DNA from: Strigops habroptila
Lineage: Eukaryota; Chordata; Aves; Psittaciformes; Psittacidae
DNA: 64,000 bases
Reading direction: 5' to 3'
NCBI RefSeq assembly: GCF_004027225.2
Contig: NC_044290.2
Coordinates: 5,720,906-5,784,905, forward strand
Shown: positions 58,701 to 64,000 of the stretch, piece by piece
Position numbering within the stretch: the first letter of the stretch is position 1
Layout of the letters: the number at the start of each line of letters is the position of its first letter
The notes under the pieces: generated by a model
Seen by the model: only the letters and a program-made list of their open reading frames with translations
Database searches by the model: none
What the model was told of the DNA's origin: nothing
Translations under genes and position numbers: made by a program

Positions 58701-61700
58701 CTTTTTGGACAGAAGTACATGTTTGACTGATAAAAGGAATGCTTTTGACATAGATCACTTGGTACTTGGACAGAGCCTTGGGCGACATGGTCTAGTGTGA
58801 GGGGTCCCTGTCCTCACACTAGCAGGGGGTTGGAACTGGATGATCTTAAGGTCCTTTCCAACCCAAACCACTCTGTCATTCTATCATTCTATACTTTGAC
58901 TTGACACAAAATGCTTTACTGGTTTTCTAACAAGAACTAGAGTAACAAAAGAGAAATAGGGCCCGGATTAAATATATTAGAAATAGACTATCTCCAACCA
59001 GAACAGAAACTGAGGACTTATTTGCAATAGGATGCTCAAGCAGGGACAAATCTGGGTAGTTTGTGAATAGCCTGAAAGAAAACTAAAATCCCATTACTGA
59101 TAGATACTGTCAACTATACTAAGTTTGGGGCAGGGTCAAATAGTAAAGAGAACAGGGTGTTGTTACAGAACCACGTGGATTGCTTGGTAAAGAAGCAAAC
59201 CCATGCACACCAACAGGAAGGTGCATAGCTAGGAGCAAAAATGCAGGTTGGACTTACAGGATGAGGGCTCAGCCTCAGAAAGCAGTAGCTGTAGATTATC
59301 AGCTGAACAAAGAGTGGCCATTTCATTTCAAGCAGTGGCTAAAAGATCTAATATGATCCTTTGTTGCACTAACAAAGGGACATACAGTAGAAAGTCCAAA
59401 TTATTCTGGAATCTAGCACAAGCACAACTGTGACTGGAATGTTCTGTGGGGTTTGGAGATTCATAATTCTGCAGTGATCCTGAAGCACCGGAGGAAGCTC
59501 AGAGGAAAGCCAAGAGAAAGATTAGAGGGTTGGGAAATATGCTTAGAGTGACTCAAGGTGCTTGAACTATTTACTTAACCAAAGAGATGGTAAAAGGGAA
59601 CGTGAGTAACTACAACAGGCCAGAAATCTGACTGATGTGCTCTTAGAGATAGGAGACAAAAGATGTAAATGTTCCAAGGGTTGAAAATCAGACTACAAAA
59701 AGTCCCACTAACACAGAATGCCCATTTTTAGCAATGAAGGTCAATAGTTACTGAAGCAAACTACCAAAGGCAGTTTCAAACCAACATCAAATTCCTTACT
59801 CAAAGGAATGCTGCTGTGGTCCAACTGTAGTAACGCAACTTGAGGCAGGGGCTCGTTTGGGGCAGCACTGGTTTGTGTCCTGTAGGAAGTCTGACTAACC
59901 AGTCACAAGGTTCATCTATGGCCTTGAAAAACTGGGAATCAAACAGCTTGAACGTGATGGGAGGGGGCAGAAGGTGCAGAAGAGCATCACACAGGCCAAG
60001 TGATTGCAGAGGGTCTTACCTGCTACATTTTGAATAGAGTAGAGAGAAGGAAGGAGCAAAATAGAGAGGCCAAGAGAAGACTGCCCTAGTCAAGGGGGGA
60101 ATGACCAAGGCACAACCCAGCGGTGGTTCTGCAGCAGCAAGGATGGAGGATCATGTTTGAGATGTCACAGAAAGAGCTGGCTGGACAGAGTGAGGTGCCT
60201 GGACAAGAAAAAGGAGAAGACAAGAAAGAACACAAGGAAGGTGCAAGTATGGGTGAGAGGGCAAATGTGTATGTTGAGAATGATGAACCAGGGAAGCCAA
60301 AGAGCTCTGGCTCTTCCCAGCCAAATAGCGAAGTGTGATGGGGAAGAGGAAGGTTCCAAAGACAAAAACCAAGTGATGCCAAGAATGGCTGGAAAGGTAA
60401 AGTGGAGAAAACACTGAAAAGAGATGGTGAAGGTGCAAACGCCACTGGGGGAGGTAACGTCCTCCCTCCCAGAACACAGGTCATGTACAACCTATAGGGA
60501 AAAGAACAGAAAACACAGACCCAGGGCCACAGAGACCAAGGAAGGACAAGAAGCAGAGAGAAACTCTCCAAGTACTGATATAACAGAAGTCAGCACCGAA
60601 GACAACACCATGGTGCATCTCACCAACACTGCCCCTAGCAGAGAACAAGAGACACCCATCAGTGTGCTCAGTTCAGGATCACACCCCTATAAGGCTACCA
60701 AATTCTGCTCCCCAAATCAGCACAACTACCAGGAACTCCTCTTACTCCCTGACCTACTGCAAAGGCCATGCCTGCAAGAGAAGCCTCAGAGCCTCAGGAA
60801 GGAGCTGTTCAGCCCACACATTAAATCCAGGGATTGCAGAGGATCTCATGTATCCCATTCCTTCCCAGTGGCTTAACACTGCCCAGTTAGAGCCACTACA
60901 GCGTGTTTATCTCCATGTTGACCCCTCTGGCAGATTATATTTAGTGGATAGAAAGCACATGTCTTGAAGTGATTTAGAGAATCACTGGAGCTTCCTGACA
61001 CCTTGGGATGTCTGCAGACAGCTTGGAAAAATGAAAACATCTGCTCAAGAAGAAATCCCATTATGCTGCAGAGATGGGGACAACCAAAGATCCACCAAGC
61101 TTTTACAACTGACACGTCTGCTGAATTCACTGTGCTTCACAGAGCCCTTCTCATCTCCTGCCCTTTGCTCTGCAATGGTTTGATGTGGAGAGATACCTAC
61201 CAGTGAGGTGGATGAGGCCTTGCTCATCTGGGCCAAGACTCTGGCTTCTCCAAAGGCTGTAGCAAGAATCCACAGGACAGGAAAGAGCAACGGAAGGATG
61301 GGTAGGACACCGTTCACCTGTAAAGGAATTGTAATTACCAGCAAGCAGAGAGACAAGAACTCAGCCCTTTCACATGACACCTTCAGCACCACAGTGAGAG
61401 GATGGGGCAAAGGCAATGGCAGGAAGGAAGGACACTGCTTGCACTGGAAGCAGTGCAGCACATTGAGAAGCACAGGAGGAGAGACACCCCCTTAGGGGTT
61501 TGTAATGAAGGAGGGAATGAATCACAGCAACTTGCAGCTCTTTTTCCTGCTCAATTTGGCATAAACTCTTACAAGTTTAAAGGCAAAGGATACCATATAT
61601 ACACACATAGACACATACATATGGCAAGTGAGAGAGAGCAAGAAATGAAAGAGCAGCCTAGGAGGAATGGCCAGGGTAGAGCTGTTGTCCTGCTCCACCA

Positions 61701-64000
61701 GGAGCTCCTGGATCCAGCATGCACACGGGAGTGCATAGGATGCTGCCACAGGATGAAGCAACTCTCTGAGGGAGGGAATCACCCCCAGTGGTGCTCTGGG
61801 GGTGTACTGGAGCTCAAAGCTCTTTACCTGTAGCTGTAGAAGAGTGTACTGCCAAGAAGCAATTCCAGGAGCTTTGAAAATGAAGCGCACAGCATTGGTG
61901 ATCAGGAAGCCAGCCTGCAATTCAAACAGAGATGGCACTGTCAGCAACTACTACTGCTTGGAGGGAAGGAGTTTTCACTGCCTTGTAACACTCTCAGCCC
62001 TGGGAAAGCCTGGAAGATACACACGGTCTGCTGGTGCAGTTCCTCCCTGCACTCTCACAGCTAGATGGCTCAGCATCTGTGCTTCTCTGAGCTTCCCAAG
62101 GTACACATTGAGTCAGATGTGTGAGTTAGGGCCTGGCTAACTTGATGGATGCAAACTGTTCACCTTTACTGACACAACATGGTTATATTCAACACCAAAG
62201 GCTTGAAACGAGACCTACCAGCACAATAGGGACAGCGTATTTCAGCATCACTGACTGGACAGTGAATCTCTCATTATCCAGGGCTGTCACAGGACGTGAC
62301 AAAGCCATTTCCAGACACCACCTAAAATAGATGGAAACCAGCTTGAGATCTCAGCAACCAACCCTGCACTTCCCTAGGAGACCTGATGAGAACACTGCAT
62401 TCACCCTATGCTATGAGGGATGCACTTAAAAAGCAAAGCCAAGTCCTCCAATAACAGCGTTGCACTTGCCATGGTAAATGTGCAGTGCTGTTGAACAAAC
62501 TCCCCCCCTGCTTAAGGGAAAGGCTCCATCACCCCAATCTGCACTGAAACTCCAACAGGACATTCAGAGATCTGTATCTCCAGTTGACTAAAGGGCTTCA
62601 TATCACTGGTTACATCAAATGCATGAAATCTGTGAGCTCCCTGCCTTGTTCACATTTAGTTGGAGAGTAGAGCTGAACAGTAATACTTGGCATATATGTG
62701 GTTTTAAATACAAGCCTACCAGTTAAGGAGGACAGTTAAAAGAGCATTCCCAGGTAATAAAGGAAACTCAGCACCTTTGAAAACTCCTCTCCTGTACCAG
62801 TAAGTCTCATTCTTCCCCAACATGAGGCAGCCACAAGGACACAGACAAGGGCAGGCCTTGTGCACTGTGTTTAGCCCACCTGACATTATCTATTATTGGC
62901 GTCTTCAGGACACGGAAGAGACGATAGAGCTGAGGGTTCTGAGGGCCCTTCTTCACTTCTCCCCTTGGCGAGGGTGGAGGTGAGAAAGGTGGAAACAGAT
63001 CTCCTGGCTCCAGAACTATGTGCTCATCATCCTAGAGAAAAGGTCAGAGAGTCAAAGGCTGCACAGTCAGGGCCTGGGTGCAATCCTGCTGCGAGGGGCC
63101 AGAGGTTTAGTCCAGCAGGATCCCTGCTACAATATGTGCTGGTCACAGTTCCCTCTCTCAGCTATCAAACATTCACCAGCTAAACTGTTGTTCAAACTTG
63201 AAGTAAAATGAAATGCTTGTGTTCGAGCACATCGGGTTATGGCATGACAAGTGGCATTCGGAGTGAAAGTCAGGATAAAAACCAACAAAGGTACATTTCA
63301 ATTGAAGCTTTAAACTTTTTCCAGTCTTCTTCAAGCAGCAAAGTCTTTGCCTAGATCTTGTAACTGATTTGTTGATTTACTTTTACCCCAGGTATTTTAT
63401 ATAATCTTCTTTTATAGTAAGTTAGTAGTAAGGAGAAGGTCAAAGTAAACTTTATTTCTCCACATAAACCCCAGGATAAAGTAGGGGTTTGTACGTCATA
63501 TCATCCTCCTGGATAGATTCACTTCTATTTAGCAGCACATTACAATTTCCCCTTGAGCTGGAAGAGATGGAAATATGGTACTTTGGTATCACAAAATAAT
63601 GTGTCACATCCATTGGGTTTAGGAGTTCATAGGGAAGATGCAGCCTGTCTAACAAAGCACCAGCCTTGACTGTTACTGGCATTTCAAGCTGTTTTCAAGG
63701 TCAGAAGAAATCAAACACTCAAACAATAACCTGTACACTGGCAATTAGAGAATTAGCAAGAAAATCCCAGGAAATATATTGTTACAGGGCCAGGGAAATA
63801 AGCAAGTTACCTTAATCCCTCTCAGAGAAGCAAACGACTCCTGGCCTGGCCTCAAGGCAACAACATCTCCTTCTACTAACAGGCTCACGGGCAGGTTGAC
63901 AAGATGCCCATCCCTGTAGGCCCAGTGAAGGGACCAGGATGGGGCATAAGGCATGTGGAGGTCAGGGTACATGGAGTCTGGCCATTTCACCTCTTTGCCA
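37712..64000 (-). CDS. TMEM94: TMEM94 (ERMA/KIAA0195), partial: last 27 coding exons
   Basis: Multi-pass membrane protein with a P-type ATPase-like cytosolic core, reported to load magnesium into the endoplasmic reticulum. Visible here are 1,220 C-terminal residues: actuator-like segment (VEGDVVALRPGQ), two membrane spans (about 135-158 and 178-201), phosphorylation-site equivalent CCVDKQG (about residue 276), the large cytosolic head, a hinge-like segment SDISIALDP, six C-terminal membrane spans (about 947-1196), and the end KLGMNSPF. Exons (- strand): 63811-64000, 62880-63031, 62219-62321, 61828-61914, 61201-61317, 57315-57371, 55400-55504, 54642-54806, 54185-54391, 53701-54016, 52781-52954, 49501-49603, 48092-48309, 46701-46882, 46402-46540, 45677-45792, 44863-44962, 43409-43517, 42711-42900, 42088-42165, 41631-41716, 40967-41048, 40505-40659, 40094-40188, 39021-39114, 38603-38773, 37712-37784. 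Every junction is GT-AG and in phase. About 136 N-terminal residues lie off the right edge. Confidence 0.96.
37785..38602 (-). other. TMEM94: TMEM94 last intron
   Basis: 0.8 kb. A weak resemblance to an old LINE is noted at about 38150-38290. A long open frame across this intron is read-through from the neighbouring exon. Confidence 0.6.
38150..38290 (-). mobile_element. Possible old L3/CR1-like LINE relic
   Basis: The phrase ACTGTGTGAAGACGTATTTC, then TCTGCTGTGATTCAATGCC, resembles reversed sauropsid L3/CR1 elements (ACTGTGTGAAGAAGTATTTC type). Short and diverged. Confidence 0.3.
38603..38773 (-). CDS. TMEM94: TMEM94 exon with last two membrane spans
   Basis: Encodes LLGQVAQTVLDLKLWENL, then WLLGFLSLVLVVIINEVVKL and HEI. 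The donor is AG|GTATGG. Confidence 0.95.
39021..39114 (-). CDS. TMEM94: TMEM94 exon, membrane span and loop
   Basis: Encodes VFISITHVHRTKPLWKKSPL, then NRWWTLTVAVV. Confidence 0.95.
39115..40093 (-). other. TMEM94: TMEM94 intron
   Basis: 0.98 kb. No exon or repeat was recognised. Confidence 0.6.
40094..40188 (-). CDS. TMEM94: TMEM94 exon, luminal loop and span
   Basis: Encodes NADGAPDWFGTFSNALLVAQ, then KLTAGLIVLHT, matching the human APAWFEDFANGLL region. Confidence 0.94.
40505..40659 (-). CDS. TMEM94: TMEM94 exon, membrane span
   Basis: Encodes TQHYFLFCFLLKFSLTICSC, then LICFGFTLHES, and the loop SLNLTACSSIMLH with a possible N-glycosylation site NLT. Confidence 0.95.
40967..41048 (-). 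CDS. TMEM94: TMEM94 exon, cytosolic loop
   Basis: Encodes ISLLGKPPHSSIMTMATGKN, then LTSIPKK, almost unchanged from human. Confidence 0.96.
41049..41630 (-). other. TMEM94: TMEM94 intron
   Basis: 0.58 kb. Nothing recognised. Confidence 0.6.
41631..41716 (-). CDS. TMEM94: TMEM94 exon, membrane spans
   Basis: Encodes FLSCLVQLPPILSTTDIVWL, then SCFCYPLL. Confidence 0.96.
41717..42087 (-). other. TMEM94: TMEM94 intron
   Basis: 0.37 kb. Nothing recognised. Confidence 0.6.
42088..42165 (-). CDS. TMEM94: TMEM94 exon, first C-terminal span
   Basis: 26 codons, ARHATYGIRKCFLFLLQCQL then TLVVIQ. The acceptor TTCCAG|GCCAGG is chosen because it gives ARHATYG as in human. Confidence 0.96.
42166..42710 (-). 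other. TMEM94: TMEM94 intron
   Basis: 0.55 kb. Nothing recognised. Confidence 0.6.
42711..42900 (-). CDS. TMEM94: TMEM94 exon, hinge end and linker
   Basis: Encodes IALDPLYPSRCSWETFGYAT and LSGQLNSLPCSMSFRQEE, ending SIIRLIEQ. With the preceding exon it forms SDISIALDP, the counterpart of ADIGIAM in canonical P-type ATPases. Confidence 0.96.
42901..43408 (-). other. TMEM94: TMEM94 intron
   Basis: 0.51 kb. Nothing recognised. Confidence 0.6.
43409..43517 (-). CDS. TMEM94: TMEM94 exon, P-domain hinge equivalent
   Basis: Encodes MCEMIKIMQEYGEVTCCLGS, then SANLRNSCLFLQSDI. This aligns by position with the TGDGxNDxPAL hinge loop of P-type ATPases, but its residues are replaced. Confidence 0.96.
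43518..44862 (-). other. TMEM94: TMEM94 intron
   Basis: 1.35 kb, AT-rich in places. No exon or repeat was recognised. Confidence 0.6.
44863..44962 (-). CDS. TMEM94: TMEM94 exon, cytosolic head
   Basis: Encodes AKLPRGIHQVRPHLQNIDNV, then PLLVPLFTDCTPE. Confidence 0.96.
44963..45676 (-). other. TMEM94: TMEM94 intron
   Basis: 0.71 kb. Nothing recognised. Confidence 0.6.
45677..45792 (-). CDS. TMEM94: TMEM94 exon, acidic cytosolic segment
   Basis: Encodes SRDDVEGLLLMEEEGHSDLI, then SFQPTDSDIPSFLEDCNR. Confidence 0.96.
45793..46401 (-). other. TMEM94: TMEM94 intron
   Basis: 0.61 kb, with a short CA run near 46259-46271. Confidence 0.6.
46402..46540 (-). CDS. TMEM94: TMEM94 exon, cytosolic head
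   Basis: Encodes VFAEKMGLETGWNCHISLTP, then NGDVPGSDIPPSSPSHAGSL. The KMGLETGWNCHISL stretch matches the family's conserved core. Confidence 0.96.
46701..46882 (-). CDS. TMEM94: TMEM94 exon, cytosolic head
   Basis: Encodes EGIGEVMEKEDCIQALSGQI, then FMGMVSSQYQARLDIVRLID and ACIRFVYFSLEDELKSK. The acceptor lies in AAGAAG, a NAGNAG tandem that could drop one glutamate. Confidence 0.96.
46883..48091 (-). other. TMEM94: TMEM94 intron
   Basis: 1.2 kb. A MIR-like phrase is possible near 47550-47640 (CATGTTACAGAATGGGAGAC). No exon was seen. Confidence 0.55.
48092..48309 (-). CDS. TMEM94: TMEM94 exon, cytosolic head
   Basis: Encodes KKVLDFYQRACLSGYCSAFA, then YKPMHCALSSQLNGKCIELV and a basic-serine stretch RRNSWSSD. 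Confidence 0.96.
48310..49500 (-). other. TMEM94: TMEM94 intron
   Basis: 1.2 kb, AT-rich. No repeat or exon was recognised. Confidence 0.6.
49501..49603 (-). CDS. TMEM94: TMEM94 exon, cytosolic head
   Basis: Encodes TEQMFSHGTADLILEACTDF, then WDGTDIYPLSGSD. Confidence 0.96.
49604..52780 (-). other. TMEM94: TMEM94 intron, 3.2 kb
   Basis: AT-richer non-coding sequence. No exon, CR1 or other repeat was recognised with confidence. Confidence 0.6.
52781..52954 (-). CDS. TMEM94: TMEM94 exon, cytosolic head
   Basis: Encodes FTPGAKDLFKQENYLALYRL, then KRRPPLSHMINLFVKDTTT. Confidence 0.96.
52955..53700 (-). other. TMEM94: TMEM94 intron
   Basis: 0.75 kb. It contains a MIR-like relic (53275-53330). 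Confidence 0.55.
53275..53330 (-). repeat. Possible MIR relic, reversed
   Basis: GTGCCTTTGTTTTCCCATCT, then ATAAACAAGCTGAGG, resembles reversed MIR core (GTGCCTCAGTTTCCCCATCT type). Confidence 0.4.
53701..54016 (-). CDS. TMEM94: TMEM94 exon, largest visible in this gene
   Basis: Encodes VVGDSEVMTCEAEDFVCDYH, then LEMLSLSQDQQNPSCIQFDD and NIALQETHNAVLPVHVPWGL. The first twelve or so residues differ from human. The rest is nearly identical. Confidence 0.95.
54185..54391 (-). CDS. TMEM94: TMEM94 exon, charged linker
   Basis: Encodes PHERDALLSGPLADTVHMAN and RSKHPSGSNVSFSKDTEGGE. Both ends are phase 0. Confidence 0.95.
54642..54806 (-). CDS. TMEM94: TMEM94 exon with DKQG phosphorylation-site equivalent
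   Basis: Encodes VLCCVDKQGILSWPNPSPET, then VLFFSGKVEPPHDSHEDLTD. The aspartate of DKQG (54780-54791) sits where P-type ATPases carry DKTG. Confidence 0.96.
54807..55399 (-). other. TMEM94: TMEM94 intron
   Basis: 0.59 kb. Nothing recognised. Confidence 0.6.
55400..55504 (-). CDS. TMEM94: TMEM94 exon before phosphorylation-site equivalent
   Basis: Encodes EMIRCIWSHFLCVLKGKSPT, then LSFTSSLLHSLGSVT. Both ends are phase 0. Confidence 0.96.
55505..57314 (-). other. TMEM94: TMEM94 intron, 1.8 kb
   Basis: AT-rich. It contains a MIR-like relic at about 55930-56000. No exon was seen. Confidence 0.6.
55930..56000 (+). repeat. Probable MIR/CORE-SINE relic
   Basis: GTGACTTGCCCAAGGTTACT, then TACAGAGGCAGTGGCAGTGC, closely follows the MIR core (TGACTTGCCCAAGGTCACAC type). 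Confidence 0.55.
57315..57371 (-). CDS. TMEM94: TMEM94 short exon
   Basis: 19 codons, LAKFSEDTLSSYTEMVSSQ, identical to human but for one residue. Both ends are phase 0. Confidence 0.96.
58765..58893 (+). mobile_element. Younger CR1 3' end nested in the older LINE
   Basis: Short 5'-truncated CR1: GCCTTGGGCGACATGG, then GGGGGTTGGAACTGGATGAT, TTAAGGTCCTTTCCAACCCA and the diagnostic tail ATTCTATCATTCTATA. The older element continues after it. Confidence 0.9.
58792..58822. repeat. Hairpin inside the nested CR1
   Basis: CTAGTGTGAGG at 58792-58802 and its exact reverse complement CCTCACACTAG at 58812-58822, with a 9-base loop. The remembered CR1 consensus does not have the second arm. Confidence 0.8.
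61201..61317 (-). CDS. TMEM94: TMEM94 exon, membrane span
   Basis: Encodes VNGVLPILPLLFPVLWILAT, then AFGEARVLAQMSKASSTSL. Confidence 0.96.
61318..61827 (-). other. TMEM94: TMEM94 intron
   Basis: 0.51 kb. Nothing recognised. Confidence 0.6.
61828..61914 (-). CDS. TMEM94: TMEM94 exon, membrane span end
   Basis: 29 codons, AGFLITNAVRFIFKAPGIAS then WQYTLLQLQ. Confidence 0.96.
62219..62321 (-). CDS. TMEM94: TMEM94 exon, start of membrane span
   Basis: Encodes WCLEMALSRPVTALDNERFT, then VQSVMLKYAVPIVL. Confidence 0.96.
62322..62879 (-). other. TMEM94: TMEM94 intron
   Basis: 0.56 kb. Nothing recognised. Confidence 0.6.
62880..63031 (-). CDS. TMEM94: TMEM94 exon, actuator-side loop
   Basis: Encodes DDEHIVLEPGDLFPPFSPPP, then SPRGEVKKGPQNPQLYRLFR and VLKTPIIDNV. 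Confidence 0.95.
63032..63810 (-). other. TMEM94: TMEM94 intron
   Basis: 0.78 kb, AT-rich at 63360-63470. Nothing recognised. Confidence 0.6.
63811..64000 (-). CDS. TMEM94: TMEM94 exon, cut by the window edge
   Basis: Encodes GKEVKWPDSMYPDLHMPYAP, then SWSLHWAYRDGHLVNLPVSL and the actuator-like LVEGDVVALRPGQESFASL. The upstream end lies outside the window. Confidence 0.95.

Larger units (their letters stand above)
58430..59945 (+). mobile_element. Ancient CR1-type LINE, about 1.5 kb, interrupted
   Basis: Sense-strand phrases match old sauropsid CR1 elements in the right order: GACTCAATTAAAAGAA, GAGATCTTTTTGGAC, TGACTGATAAAAGGAATG, GACTTACAGGATGAGGGCTC, GATTATCAGCTGAACAAAG, AAAAGATCTAATATGATCCT, TAACCAAAGAGATGGTAAAA, CCCATTTTTAGCAATGAAGG, and near the end GTAGGAAGTCTGACTAACCA then CTATGGCCTTGAAAAACTGG. 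Heavily mutated and without an open frame. Ends are approximate. Confidence 0.75.
57372..61200 (-). other. TMEM94: TMEM94 intron, 3.8 kb
   Basis: Longest visible TMEM94 intron. It contains an old LINE with a nested younger CR1 (listed separately). Sequence at 59950-60420 has a repeat-like character but was not identified. Confidence 0.65.

Noticed and set aside
59950-60600. Repeat-like or gene-like stretch with open frames on both strands.
   Set aside because: It vaguely resembles dispersed repeats, but no family could be named and no protein domain is present.
1-64000. tRNA, rRNA, CRISPR arrays, phage or bacterial operons, endogenous retroviruses.
   Set aside because: No tRNA B-box with a foldable partner, no repeat-spacer array, and no retroviral long terminal repeats or gag/pol/env frames were recognised.

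Overview
This window is vertebrate nuclear DNA and almost certainly avian. It has multi-exon genes with GT-AG introns, CpG-island promoter sequence, GC-rich introns in one gene, and several CR1 LINE fragments of the bird type, some ending in ATTCTAT-like tails. Two protein-coding genes were rebuilt exon by exon from reading frame, splice phase and remembered human orthologues. No operons, phage, CRISPR arrays, tRNA or rRNA genes were seen.

Left half (about 1-34.5 kb, + strand): CASKIN2, a scaffold protein with six ankyrin repeats, one SH3 domain, two SAM domains and a long proline/serine-rich tail. A strong CpG island at about 1.26-2.12 kb probably holds the promoter. The start codon is at 4667, followed by a 17-kb first coding intron and then 19 compact exons between 21.8 and 32.3 kb. 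All 20 coding exons join in phase to 1,473 codons plus a stop at 32258. Intron 1 also holds a second CpG-rich block (8.33-8.69 kb), a perfect 70-bp spacerless palindrome (10031-10100) next to an alternating purine-pyrimidine tract, a 63-79-bp minisatellite (17.75-18.0 kb) and a CR1 fragment. A second CR1 lies in intron 12.

Right half (about 35.1-64 kb, - strand): TMEM94 (KIAA0195; reported as the ER magnesium ATPase ERMA), running tail-to-tail with CASKIN2. Twenty-seven coding exons are visible and join in phase to 1,220 residues plus a stop at 37712-37714. About 136 N-terminal residues lie beyond the right edge, judged against a human length of 1,356. Introns are AT-richer than in CASKIN2. 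One of them (57372-61200) carries an old CR1-type LINE of about 1.5 kb that is interrupted by a younger CR1.

The convergent CASKIN2-TMEM94 order matches human 17q25.1. The two proteins have no known joint pathway: CASKIN2 is a cytoplasmic adaptor and TMEM94 is a multi-pass membrane protein. The least expected items are the 70-bp palindrome, the nested LINE, the degenerate P-type ATPase motifs of TMEM94 and the intragenic CpG island. Nothing here amounts to a clearly new biological system.
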